Source: CBDUBS01 sp965365445 (lineage in GTDB: Bacteria; Bacteroidota; Rhodothermia; Rhodothermales; DASSAV01). From it: a DNA stretch of 29,695 bases. A model generated the notes under the pieces. That model was given only the letters and a program-made list of their open reading frames with translations, searched no databases and was not told where the DNA came from. The DNA lies in assembly GCA_965365445.1 (NCBI GenBank), contig CBDUBS010000020.1, forward strand, positions 1 through 29,695. The letters are read 5' to 3'. Both the position numbers and the translations under genes were made by a program. Each line of letters starts with the position of its first letter. The first letter of the stretch is position 1. Of this stretch, positions 6,431-14,909 are shown piece by piece.

Positions 6431-7525
6431 TCATACGTTGAACCGGAACAACAGCACGTCGCCGTCGGCTACGGTGTACTCCCGGCCCTCCGAGCGCATC
6501 GAGCCGGCTTCCCGGGCGGCTGCTTCCGTGCCGAAACGCACGTAGTCGTCGTACTTGATCGTCTCGGCCCGGATGAAGCCTCGCTCGAAATCGCTGTGGA
6601 TGACGCCAGCGGCCTGAGGAGCTTTCGTACCCCTCGGGATCGTCCACGCCCTGGATTCCTTCGGGCCGGCCGTGAAAAACGTAATGAGGCCCAGCAGATC
6701 GTAGGCCGCCTGGATGAGCTGCTCCAGGCCGGACCGGGTCAGGCCCATCTCCTCCAGAAAGCTCCGGCGTTCCGACGGGTCGAGCTCGGCTACCTGGGCT
6801 TCCAGCTCGGCGCAAACGACCACGACACGGGCTCCTTCTTTCTCCGCTATCTCGCGGACGACGCCTACGTACTGGTTGCCGTCCGGCAGATCCGCTTCGC
6901 TAACGTTCGCGGCGTACAGCACCGGTTTGGAGGTAAGCAGAAACAGCGAGTCGAACCAGGGGGTTTGCTCCGGGGCGTGCTCGAAGCTACGGGCCGGCTT
7001 GCCGTCGCCGAGGTGCGCCAGCGCCGTCTCGTAGAAAGCGAGTTCCTCCCTGATCTTGCGGTCGCCGCTCTTGGCGGCCTTTTGCGTCCGGTCGATCCGC
7101 TTCTCCACCGTTTCGAGGTCCTTCAGCAGCAGCTCGGTCTCGATGATCTCGATGTCGCGGGCCGGATCGACGGAGCCGGATACGTGCACGACGTTTTCGT
7201 CCTCGAAACACCGGACGACGTGCACGATGGCATCGACTTCGCGGATGTGCGCGAGGAACTGGTTGCCGAGCCCTTCCCCCTTTGACGCGCCGGCAACCAG
7301 CCCGGCGATGTCCACGAATTCAATGGTGGTTGGCACAATGCGCGCCGAGCGGGCGAGGTCGCCCAGTTTGTCCAGCCGCTCATCCGGCACCGGAACGACG
7401 CCTACGTTGGGCTCGATGGTGCAGAACGGATAATTGGCCGATTCCGCGCCCGCACTGCTCAAGGCGTTGAAGAGCGTGGATTTGCCTACGTTAGGAAGCC
7501 CTACGATACCACAACGAACGGCCAT
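6431..7525 (-). CDS. ychF: Redox-regulated ATPase YchF (OLA1 family)
   Basis: A full-length 364-residue YchF. The P-loop GLPNVGKST lies at residues 8-16, followed by FCTIEPNVGVVPVPD (G2) and DIAGLVAGASKGEGLGNQFL (G3). The fourth nucleotide motif is NVSE instead of NKxD, the family change that favours ATP over GTP. A coiled-coil insert lies near 125-165, and the C-terminal TGS domain includes GPKESRAWTIPRGTKAPQAAGVIHSDFERGFIRAE. YchF binds ribosomes and affects translation and the oxidative stress response. The start ATG at 7525 begins directly at MAVRCGIVGLPN. Confidence 0.97.
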   Translation of the reverse strand: MAVRCGIVGLPNVGKSTLFNALSSAGAESANYPFCTIEPNVGVVPVPDERLDKLGDLARSARIVPTTIEFVDIAGLVAGASKGEGLGNQFLAHIREVDAIVHVVRCFEDENVVHVSGSVDPARDIEIIETELLLKDLETVEKRIDRTQKAAKSGDRKIREELAFYETALAHLGDGKPARSFEHAPEQTPWFDSLFLLTSKPVLYAANVSEADLPDGNQYVGVVREIAEKEGARVVVVCAELEAQVAELDPSERRSFLEEMGLTRSGLEQLIQAAYDLLGLITFFTAGPKESRAWTIPRGTKAPQAAGVIHSDFERGFIRAETIKYDDYVRFGTEAAAREAGSMRSEGREYTVADGDVLLFRFNV

Positions 7526-7671
7526 GTTTTTATATTTATCATCTGGAGCGTACGAATCGCTTACCTTTAAGCGTTCTCGAAGTCAACCGCGAGGTAACCT
7601 CGATGGCGGATATTGTTCCGCAAGCTGCATTAACAGCCCGTGAAGCATCATCCGGGCGCGCTCGTTTCGAT

Positions 7672-7680
7672 GGGGGAGAG
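7672..7680 (+). promoter_or_regulatory. Strong Shine-Dalgarno site
   Basis: GGGGGAGAG ends 2 nt before the ATG at 7683. Such a purine-rich site is uncommon among the genes of this window and supports this start over other frames. Confidence 0.55.
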
Positions 7681-7682
7681 GT

Positions 7683-8219
7683 ATGAAACACGACCTGACC
7701 CGGGTGTTCAACCGATGGCTCCTGCCGGTTCTGCTGCTGGCTCCGGCCGGGCCGGTATTCCGAGCGGACGCTCAACCCCTGAACGCCGGTCGGCCCGGCG
7801 TGGCTCAGGTTGGCCTGGGCGCCGTTCCCGGCCTGGGTTTACAGGCGGGATACGTGGCCCCGCGAAGCGTCATTACCACCGAAGGGATGCTGTATGTGGA
7901 TGTTACCCCGTCCTTCGGTGGGGGGGAGGGCAGCGTTCAGATATCGGCCGGGATCGGGGGGGCCCTGCGGCCGCTTCGCCTGGCCCGGCTGCTTACCGGC
8001 GCCGACCCGCCTTCGTACGATCTGGACTTCGGGCTCCGGTTCGGTCCCGGGTTGTTCTTCGCGTTCAACGAAACGAGAGCGCGTAAAAACCAGCGCTTCA
8101 GCCTGTTTCTCGACCCCTACGCCCGCTTTTCCTCGGCTCTGAATACCCGCCGGACGTTTTTCATCGAAGCAGGTATCCAGCGGCCCATTCTGAGGGCCGG
8201 AATCTGGGTGGACATTTAG
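7683..8219 (+). CDS. Exported outer-membrane-type protein of unknown function
   Basis: A 178-residue protein with a signal peptide (MKHDLTRVFNRW, then LLPVLLLAPAGPVF, cut after ADA). Glycine-rich strand-like segments follow (GVAQVGLGAVPGLGLQAGYVA, LDFGLRFGPGLFFAFNETRAR), suggesting a small beta-barrel. No family was recognised. It is divergent from ychF across a 157-bp spacer, and its stop is 7 bp from that of the phosphatase on the other strand. Confidence 0.7.
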   Translation: MKHDLTRVFNRWLLPVLLLAPAGPVFRADAQPLNAGRPGVAQVGLGAVPGLGLQAGYVAPRSVITTEGMLYVDVTPSFGGGEGSVQISAGIGGALRPLRLARLLTGADPPSYDLDFGLRFGPGLFFAFNETRARKNQRFSLFLDPYARFSSALNTRRTFFIEAGIQRPILRAGIWVDI

Positions 8220-8226
8220 GGCCGGT

Positions 8227-8883
8227 TCACTCCTGATAGCGCACCTGTACGAATTCCCGGTCGGGGAGCCGTACGGCCGTCAGCCGCCCGTACTGGGGGT
8301 GCATGGCGTACACGCACCCCGTATCGATGCAGATCAGCTTATCCCGGTTGAGCGGCTCGGCCTGCGGCGTATGGCCGCACACCACCGGCTTTTCCCAGGC
8401 CAGATCCCGGGCGTTCAGGTGGCTTCGCTCCCAGAGGTAAATGCCTTCGTTGCCGCGCTTGACCTGCTCCTCCACGCTCAGGTACGGCCTCAGCCCGGCG
8501 TGCACGAAGAAAAACTCCGGCGTGTCGAGAAACATCCGGGTGGCTTTGATGAACTCGACGTGTTCTTCGGGGATCTCGACCTGCCGCTGCTCGGTGACGT
8601 AACTGCTGAGCGTGGCTACGCCGCCGTTGGTGTGCCATACTTCGTACTCGCCCCGCTCCAGGTAGTCGAGCATGAGCGCTTCGTGGTTGCCCCGAAGGAA
8701 TGTGCACTCGGTATGCTCCTTCAAGCCGAGCAGCCGGTCGATTACCCCCCTGGAATTGGGGCCCCGGTCGATGTAGTCGCCGATGAAAACGAGATGGTCG
8801 TCCTCACTCGGAGCCAGCTCGCGCAGAAGTGCATCGAGGCTTCCGGCACAACCGTGTATGTCGCCGATGGCTATGAGGCCCAT
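8227..8883 (-). CDS. Metallophosphatase (PPP/calcineurin-like serine/threonine phosphatase)
   Basis: 218 residues with all PPP-family metal motifs: GDIHG (7-11), GDYIDRGPNS (35-44), RGNHE (63-67), and later HAGLRPY and CGHTPQAEP. Such proteins act as protein serine/threonine phosphatases or Ap4A hydrolases (PrpE/ApaH-like); the substrate cannot be told from sequence. The protein is cytoplasmic. Its ATG at 8883 lies 24 bp after the nusB stop on the same strand, so the two are probably co-transcribed. Confidence 0.92.
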   Translation of the reverse strand: MGLIAIGDIHGCAGSLDALLRELAPSEDDHLVFIGDYIDRGPNSRGVIDRLLGLKEHTECTFLRGNHEALMLDYLERGEYEVWHTNGGVATLSSYVTEQRQVEIPEEHVEFIKATRMFLDTPEFFFVHAGLRPYLSVEEQVKRGNEGIYLWERSHLNARDLAWEKPVVCGHTPQAEPLNRDKLICIDTGCVYAMHPQYGRLTAVRLPDREFVQVRYQE

Positions 8884-8907
8884 ATCCAGACTTCGTGTGA
8901 ACCCCGA

Positions 8908-9384
8908 CTATAAATCCGGCGGCTCCTCGACGGGCAGCATCCCGACCAGACCGCGGCCCGTTTTTTTCAGCCGGTCTTCCTTTTGCAACTGAACGAGCAC
9001 CGCATCGAGTATTCCGTTGACGAACTGGCCGCTCTTGGGCGTACTGTACCGCTTGGCAATCTCGATGGCTTCGTTGATCGAAACCTTCGGGGGGATGTCC
9101 TCGAAGTGAAGCATTTCGGTGATGGCCATGCGGAGTAATATCCGGTCGATGAGCGCGATACGGCCGAAATCCCAGTTCTGGACGTGGTCCCGAATCACGG
9201 CATCGGCGTCGTGCTGCGCATCGATGGTGCGCAGAAACAGCGATGTAGCGAATTTGAGGTCCGAGGGCTCCTCCAGATTGGGATCCAGAAGCGTTTTAAT
9301 GAAATGCTGCACCTCACCGCCCGCCAGCTCGTAGGCGTACAGGCATTGCATGGTACGCTCTCTCGCATCCCGTCGATTACTCAT
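8908..9384 (-). CDS. nusB: Transcription antitermination factor NusB
   Basis: 158 residues. N-terminal RRDARERTMQCLYAYELAGG and the later IALIDRILLRMAITEMLHFEDIPPKVSINEAIEIAKRYSTPKSGQFVNGILDAV are the NusB hallmarks. NusB with NusE (S10) binds boxA RNA and promotes processive transcription of rRNA operons. The ATG at 9384 shares a base with the TAA of a weak upstream frame, which I do not regard as a gene. It is followed by the phosphatase gene. Confidence 0.96.
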   Translation of the reverse strand: MSNRRDARERTMQCLYAYELAGGEVQHFIKTLLDPNLEEPSDLKFATSLFLRTIDAQHDADAVIRDHVQNWDFGRIALIDRILLRMAITEMLHFEDIPPKVSINEAIEIAKRYSTPKSGQFVNGILDAVLVQLQKEDRLKKTGRGLVGMLPVEEPPDL

Positions 9385-9625
9385 TACGCTTCACCAGTTT
9401 CGGCTCCGCCGGTAGTAGCTTCAGCGAATCGGAACCCTGAAACGGTTAAAAGAACACCGATTGGCCCTGCTCCGCACAACAGATCGTTAAAGTACGTATC
9501 GTACCCCGGAATTGCGTGCGGATTAGCCGGGAGGGTTAAAGGTTTCACTTCTTGTTCGCACTTTGCCGTACGAACAACAGCATCACGTATCATCTTCGCG
9601 TCTGCCCGGCGTATTTTTCTGTTGA

Positions 9626-12130
9626 ATGCACCCGTGGCAATTGGTGCGGGATGCATCAGGCGCCCAAACCCACCCTTCCGCTCATTTCGGTTACCTCGTG
9701 AAAAAAGCGCGGACGCCTTACTGGAACGCCTATCCGGCGGTGATGCTGGCCGGTTGTTTTTCCGGGGGCATCCTCGCAGCGACACGTATCCTGCCGACGC
9801 ATCTGTGGGCGTGGATGGCGGCCGGGTGGGCGCTCCTTCTGCTGGGATGGGTGATTTTCCAACGTAGCCGGGCGCCGGCCCTGACCCTGCTGGCGTGCCT
9901 CGGTATGTTCCTCGCCGGCGGGGCGCACCACGTGTTTTTCAATCTGGCGCCCCCTTCCGACCCGATTCGGCTTCTCGCGGGCGACGAGCAAAAGGTGACC
10001 CTGGTGGGGCGCGTAGCCGATCGGCCCCGCAGGCGAGCGTCCGGCCTGAGTTGCACGCTCGAAAACCGATTCCTTGACCGCGGGGCCGGCCCCGAGCAGG
10101 CGGACGGGCTGACGGCCCTCTCCATTTTCCGGCGAGCCGACCAGGATACGCTGCCCCTGCTGCGCCAGGGTGACCTGGTCATGGCGGCCGGGCGGCTCGG
10201 TCCTCCGGCGCCGCTGCGCAATCCGGCCGACTTCGATTACCGGGCGTACCTGAAGCAGAAAGGCATCCATACGGCGATAACCGCTGCGGATCCTTCATCC
10301 GTTGCGGTTACGGGAAGAGAGCTGTCCCGGCTGGAGATACTTACGGAACGGGTAGCCGCCCATGTGAACACGCAACTCGGGCGGCTCATTCGCACACCGG
10401 CTTCCCGCGAAATTCTGCGCGCCCTTCTGCTCGGCGATCGCACACAGCTGGATGAGGAGACGAAAACCTATTTCCGCAACACCGGCCTGTCCCATCTGCT
10501 GGCCGTTTCGGGATTGCACGTGCTGCTCATCGGGATGGCGCTGTACCAGTTGCTGCTGCCTTTGATGGCCCGAATGGGATACGGCTGGCGCACAACGGAG
10601 TGGCTCCGGGCCGCGATCACGATGGGGGTGATCGGGGTATACGCACTGCTTACCGGAGCACCGGCCTCGGTCGTCCGCGCGGTGATCATGGCGGGGGTGC
10701 TCATCGGCGGCAACCTCGTCCAGCGCGAGCACAACACCCTGAACGCGCTCGGGGCGGCAGGCCTCATCATTCTGCTCGCTCGCCCGACATTCCTCTTCGA
10801 TATCGGATTTCAGCTCTCCTTCGCGGCCGTCGGAGCCATTCTCCTTATCCATCCCGTGCTGACCGAAGCCGTATCCCTTTCCAGACTGAAGTGGAAAAGG
10901 GTGAGAAAGGTACTCGAAGGGGTATCCGTGTCGGTGGCGGCTACGCTCGGAACCATGCCGGTGTTGCTGGTGCATTTCGGGTATGTGTCCTTCTCCGGGA
11001 TACTGCTCAATATCGCCGCTATTCCGCTCACAATGTTCGCTATGGCGGCGGCTATGGCGGCCGTCGGTACGGGCGGATGGGCCGACGTACTGGCTTTCCC
11101 CTACGGAGCGTCCGCCGAGGCGCTCACCCGGGGACTCGTCGCCGTGGCACAATGGGGCGACCGGCAGCTTCCGCTGCTCTCTCTATCGTGGTATGTGGAT
11201 AACCCCTGGATCGTCCTTTCGTTTGCCGCCGCGTTGCTCGCCCTGGCTTCCTGGCCCTACCTCCGGATTCGATGGACCCTGACCGGGACGGCCGTGGTGC
11301 TCCTGACACTCGGGGCCGCCCTCTCCCCCGGTAGGGCGGGAGTGGACGTGATTTTTTTCGACGTCGGCCAGGCGGATGCCGCCCTCATCACGTTGCCGAA
11401 CGACCGGCGCCTGCTCGTCGATACGGGCAACGGTCCGTTTCTGCTCGAACACCCCGCCCGCACCATCCTCAACCACCTCCGCCGATACGGCATCCGAACG
11501 CTGGATGCCGTCGTGCTGACCCATATGCACGACGACCATGCCGGCGGATTTGCCACGCTGGCCCGGTCCGTTCCGATAGGGCGTCTGGTTTCCTCATCCC
11601 GCTCGGTTGCCTCCGAAACCGAACGAACCGTGCGTCTGGCAGCGGATAGCCTTTCGATTCCTCACCGCATCGTATCCGCCGGCGACACGCTCGCGCTCGA
11701 TCCGGAGGTACGGATCACGGTGTTGTCGCCGGACGGATCGCCTGAGGACGAGGAAAACAACACATCCGTCGTACTGCGGGTGCAGTACGGAGAGACCGTG
11801 TTCCTGCTCACCGGCGATGCCGAGTCGGAGGCCGAAAACCGGATGATCCAGACCTACGGTCCGCTGCTCCGATCCGACGCCGTGAAAGTAGCGCACCACG
11901 GCTCCACGACCAGCAGCACGCCGGCGTTCGTAGAGCGCGTCGCCGGGGGCCGCACTTTTGCCGTCGTGAGCGGCCCGCGCCGCCCCTTCCGGGGGCTTCC
12001 GAATGAGGGCGTTTTGCAACGCTGGCGGCTCCGGGGAGCGGAAACACTCGTCACCGGCCGATCCGGAGCCGTCTGGCTGGAAAGCGACGGAGCGAGGGTG
12101 CGGCGCAAACACTGGCGTCCCGACTCATGA
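9626..12130 (+). CDS. comEC: ComEC/Rec2-type DNA uptake channel
   Basis: 834 residues. The N-terminal part has membrane segments and an OB-like DUF4131 region (about 60-240). The Competence domain (about 265-540) contains GLSHLLAVSGLHVLLIGMALYQLLLP and many membrane helices. The C-terminal metallo-beta-lactamase domain (about 572-834) holds DVIFFDVGQADAALI, the metal motif THMHDDHAGG, LLTGDAESEAE and KVAHHGSTTSS. It carries single-stranded DNA across the inner membrane during natural transformation. The full three-domain form with intact metal ligands implies a working protein. The start is uncertain: ATG 9626 or GTG 9698 (VKKARTPYW). The last 6 bases overlap the convergent stress protein gene. 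Confidence 0.95.
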   Translation: MHPWQLVRDASGAQTHPSAHFGYLVKKARTPYWNAYPAVMLAGCFSGGILAATRILPTHLWAWMAAGWALLLLGWVIFQRSRAPALTLLACLGMFLAGGAHHVFFNLAPPSDPIRLLAGDEQKVTLVGRVADRPRRRASGLSCTLENRFLDRGAGPEQADGLTALSIFRRADQDTLPLLRQGDLVMAAGRLGPPAPLRNPADFDYRAYLKQKGIHTAITAADPSSVAVTGRELSRLEILTERVAAHVNTQLGRLIRTPASREILRALLLGDRTQLDEETKTYFRNTGLSHLLAVSGLHVLLIGMALYQLLLPLMARMGYGWRTTEWLRAAITMGVIGVYALLTGAPASVVRAVIMAGVLIGGNLVQREHNTLNALGAAGLIILLARPTFLFDIGFQLSFAAVGAILLIHPVLTEAVSLSRLKWKRVRKVLEGVSVSVAATLGTMPVLLVHFGYVSFSGILLNIAAIPLTMFAMAAAMAAVGTGGWADVLAFPYGASAEALTRGLVAVAQWGDRQLPLLSLSWYVDNPWIVLSFAAALLALASWPYLRIRWTLTGTAVVLLTLGAALSPGRAGVDVIFFDVGQADAALITLPNDRRLLVDTGNGPFLLEHPARTILNHLRRYGIRTLDAVVLTHMHDDHAGGFATLARSVPIGRLVSSSRSVASETERTVRLAADSLSIPHRIVSAGDTLALDPEVRITVLSPDGSPEDEENNTSVVLRVQYGETVFLLTGDAESEAENRMIQTYGPLLRSDAVKVAHHGSTTSSTPAFVERVAGGRTFAVVSGPRRPFRGLPNEGVLQRWRLRGAETLVTGRSGAVWLESDGARVRRKHWRPDS

Positions 12131-12964
12131 AGCCAGAAATATCAGCCCCGGGAATTCGTCCAGCACCCGCGTCACCGACGACCCGAACCGGAACAGCCCG
12201 CTTTTCACCGCCGACTTCCCTCCGATGATTACCATATCGGCGCCGAACGATTCCGAGCGCTTCAGGATTTCCGCGTCGCTGTCGTCGCTTTCGATGACCA
12301 TCGTACCGGCTTTTATGCCATGTGTATTCAGGTAATGCTGCGCCAGATGGACGCGCAGCTCGGCGTCGGCCCGGGGCTCCTTGCTCACGGTAAGGATTTC
12401 CACCTGCACCTCCCGGCCGAACGGCAGCAGATGCACGAACTGGCGAAGCGCTCGCGAAACTTCCTTGCTTCCGTCGTACCCGATCAACACCCGGTTTACG
12501 GGCCGGTGCACCTTGCCGACAACCAGGGTAGGGGCCACGATATCCCGCACCAGATGGACGAGCGTTTCCGTCTTTTCCTCGGGATGGCCGTAGAAAAAGT
12601 GCGGCTCCTTCCCGACGATCAGCAGATCGTGGTATTTCATGTCCTCCACGATCCGCTCGAAAGGCACCCCTTCCTCGATCAGCTCGCCGTAAGCCACGCC
12701 GGAACCTTCCATCTGCCCTTCGAAGGCCGTCAGCAGTTCCCGGGCCCGGGCGCGCGTTTCATCCGTAATCCGGGCGCGCGCCTTTTCGGCAAAGTACATG
12801 CCCCCGATGCCGGCTCCGCGCGAGCTGGCTTTGATGCTGCCCATATCGACCACGGCCAGAGCCGTAATCTCGGCCTCATACCGGCGGGCTATTTCGATGG
12901 CATACCGGGTGGCTACCGGCGTATCCAGATCCGGATCGAGCGCGACGAGTATTCTTTTGATCAT
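12125..12964 (-). CDS. Universal stress protein with two UspA domains
   Basis: 279 residues made of two UspA units: residues 1-150 (MIKRILVALDPDLDTPVATRYAIEIARRYEAEITALAVVD...LLIVGKEP...APTLVVG) and 155-279 (NRVLIGYDGSKEVSRALRQFVHL...ADMVIIGGKSAVKSGLFRFGSSVTRVL). The second keeps a glycine-rich nucleotide loop close to the ATP-binding type. Tandem Usp proteins are cytoplasmic and linked to stress and energy-state responses; no specific role can be assigned. It converges on comEC with a 6-bp overlap, and the region behind its start holds the candidate origin. Confidence 0.93.
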   Translation of the reverse strand: MIKRILVALDPDLDTPVATRYAIEIARRYEAEITALAVVDMGSIKASSRGAGIGGMYFAEKARARITDETRARARELLTAFEGQMEGSGVAYGELIEEGVPFERIVEDMKYHDLLIVGKEPHFFYGHPEEKTETLVHLVRDIVAPTLVVGKVHRPVNRVLIGYDGSKEVSRALRQFVHLLPFGREVQVEILTVSKEPRADAELRVHLAQHYLNTHGIKAGTMVIESDDSDAEILKRSESFGADMVIIGGKSAVKSGLFRFGSSVTRVLDEFPGLIFLAS

Positions 12965-13097
12965 AGGATGCCTGCGGGTGTAAACGCGTGGTCAGGTGAA
13001 TGCATCAGTATACGATCTTCCGCCGTGTCCGGCGCCCTCCATCCGTGAAAAGGATTTAACCGTTCGGCGTTCCCTGCTCTCATTCCGTTTTCCACGA

Positions 13098-13158
13098 ATG
13101 AAAAAAGGTAAAAAGACTATAGAGAAATAGTTAATGAGTAGTAGTGGATAGTAGTAGG
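13098..13158. promoter_or_regulatory. AT-rich unwinding-element candidate with TAG trinucleotide repeats
   Basis: Positions 13098-13140 are about 23% G+C in a window near 60%. They run into GAGTAGTAGTGGATAGTAGG-like repeats (TAG triplets at about 13137-13158) and then, after a short GC-richer spacer, a DnaA box at 13162-13170. Read from that box toward the AT-rich tract, the strand shows 3'-GAT-GAT-GAT, the form of the DnaA-trio element described for Bacillus and other bacteria. The assignment is by pattern only. Confidence 0.55.
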
Positions 13159-13301
13159 TGCGGTGGATAAGTGGAAAACCCGTCCGTCCACAAGGCTCCC
13201 GTCCTTTGTGTGCACGAGCCCCGACGTCCGTTCACAGGTTATGCACGCTCCGCGGTGCTGAAAACCGCCTTCCTTTGCCTCAAATACTGCCCCTGAAAAC
13301 A

Positions 13302-13329
13302 TTATCCACACGTGCCGAACTTATCCACG
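13302..13329 (+). promoter_or_regulatory. Pair of high-quality DnaA boxes
   Basis: TTATCCACA (13302-13310, exact consensus) and TTATCCACG (13321-13329, one mismatch) sit in the same direction, 19 bp start to start. They are the strongest sites of the putative origin. Confidence 0.7.
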
Positions 13330-13552
13330 ATGAAGCGGGCCCCAATCGCCCGATTCCGTCCACAGAACGCCGCTTGTGAATGAAGGTGCGCTTGGCGTGC
13401 GTGAACCGGCCGGTTATGCACCGCCGCCAACCGCGAACGAATCGGCCGGCTTTCCTTCACCGTACCGGAAGAGTTATCAACACCCTTTTCCACGGTGTGT
13501 AAAACGTGTTCCGTAGGGCCGGGCCTTCCTTTCGTCCACACAGGAGCGGATG

Positions 13553-14839
13553 CTACGGCTTCCCGAGCAGCCGGAACATCTCTTTTTTGTACGCTTCCAC
13601 GCCCGGCTGGTCGAACGGGTTCACGTCCAGCAGATAGCCGCCGACCCCTACGGCGTGTTCGAAAAAGTACACGCATTCGCCGAGCGTTCCCGGCGATAGC
13701 CGGTCCAGGAACAGGGTCGCATTGGGTACGCCCCCGCTGGTATGCGCCTTCGACGTGCCCTCGTAGGCTTTGCGGTTGATTTCCGTCATGCTCACTCCTT
13801 CCAGATAATCCAGCCCGTCCAGGTTGTCGCCGCCGGGCATACCGGGCGTCGGCAGGTCCCCTCCATCGTTCTCCACGATCAGGAACGTTTCCGTCAGGAA
13901 GCGCTGCCCTTCCTGTACGTACTGGCCAAGCGAATGCAGATCCGTGGAGTACTGCAACACATCCGGATACAACCCTTTTCCCTGCTTCCCTTCGCTTTCA
14001 CCGAAGAGCTGCTGCCACCACCCCCCGAAGCTGGTCAGTTTGGGTTCGAATGTCGCCAGGATTTCGGTGGTGTATCCCTCTTTCAACAACGCGAACCGCA
14101 GGGCGGCGTAGTCCAGGGCATCGTTCCCCGAACCAGGCCGGGAGTACCGTTCGCAGGCCGTGGCGGCTCCGTAAAAGAACGACCGGATGTCTATCCCGGC
14201 CGCAGCGATGGGCAGCAGCCCCACCGGGGTCAGCACCGAGAAGCGCCCTCCCACATCCGGCGGAATCACGTACTTCTTGTACCCTTTCTCCTGCTGCAAC
14301 TGGTTGAGCGCTCCTCTGGCCGGGTCCGTCGTAACGATGATTCGCCGGTCGGCATCCTCGAAGTGCCTTTCCATCCACTGCCGAATGAAGCGGAAGCCGA
14401 TGGCCGGCTCGAGCGTAGTGCCGCTTTTCGAGATGACGTTTACGTACACGGATTTGCCTTCCAGATAGGCCGTCAGGTCCCGGTAGTACCGGCCGCTCAT
14501 ATGGTGCCCGGCGAACAGCACCTCGACCTGCTTCGCACGTCCCGAAGGAAAATACCCCGAGAGCGCATCGATAATGGCTTTCGCTCCGAGATACGACCCG
14601 CCGATTCCGATGCATAAAAACACGTCGGCCTGTTCGCGAATGGATTCCGCCGTCGAAACCACGTCGCCGATCAGGGCGTCGTTGGGATCGAGCAGCAGGC
14701 TGCGCCATCCCGTCATGTCGCTCCCGGCGCCGGTTCCGTCAACCAGCGTGCGGTGGGCCGTTTCTACCTGCGGGCGGGTGCTCTCCAGCCGGTTCTCTTT
14801 CAGAAAAGTCTCGGCGGCGCTGTAGTCAAAACGAATCAT
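13553..14839 (-). CDS. pgi: Glucose-6-phosphate isomerase
   Basis: 428 residues, matching the shorter Firmicutes/Thermotoga-like PGI class. Seen motifs: CIGIGGSYLGAKAIIDAL, NVISKSGTTLEPAIGFRF (sugar-phosphate loop), VGGRFSVLTPVGLLPIAAAG (PGI signature 1), and a C-terminal GVGGYLLDVNPFDQPGVEAYKK close to signature 2. It interconverts glucose 6-phosphate and fructose 6-phosphate in the cytoplasm. It stands alone: the candidate origin lies after its stop and moeA is divergent 70 bp upstream of its start. Confidence 0.97.
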   Translation of the reverse strand: MIRFDYSAAETFLKENRLESTRPQVETAHRTLVDGTGAGSDMTGWRSLLLDPNDALIGDVVSTAESIREQADVFLCIGIGGSYLGAKAIIDALSGYFPSGRAKQVEVLFAGHHMSGRYYRDLTAYLEGKSVYVNVISKSGTTLEPAIGFRFIRQWMERHFEDADRRIIVTTDPARGALNQLQQEKGYKKYVIPPDVGGRFSVLTPVGLLPIAAAGIDIRSFFYGAATACERYSRPGSGNDALDYAALRFALLKEGYTTEILATFEPKLTSFGGWWQQLFGESEGKQGKGLYPDVLQYSTDLHSLGQYVQEGQRFLTETFLIVENDGGDLPTPGMPGGDNLDGLDYLEGVSMTEINRKAYEGTSKAHTSGGVPNATLFLDRLSPGTLGECVYFFEHAVGVGGYLLDVNPFDQPGVEAYKKEMFRLLGKP

Positions 14840-14909
14840 GGTTGCGATTTTTTGGTGGTCGGATCGTAACGTGCTCCGGCTCTCCTAACGAACCCGTACA
14901 TAGCCTCTC

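Larger units (their letters stand above)
13088..13540. other. Candidate chromosome replication origin (oriC)
   Basis: The longest gene-free stretch of the window (12965-13552) contains many DnaA-box-like sites. The exact consensus TTATCCACA is at 13302-13310. One-mismatch copies are TTATCCACG at 13321-13329, TTATCCACC on the minus strand at 13162-13170, and TTATCAACA at 13474-13482. Weaker copies are TTATGCACG (13239), TTATGCACC (13414), TTTTCCACG (13088 and 13486) and TCGTCCACA (13532). An AT-rich tract lies at one edge. Clustered boxes plus an AT-rich tract are the standard make-up of bacterial origins. dnaA is not next to it, which is not unusual outside model species. The flanking genes are usp and pgi. 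Confidence 0.7.

Noticed and set aside
9384..9785. A 133-codon minus-strand frame whose TAA overlaps the nusB ATG
   Set aside because: The overlap looks like translational coupling, but the sequence is not protein-like and its first part lies antisense to the comEC start.
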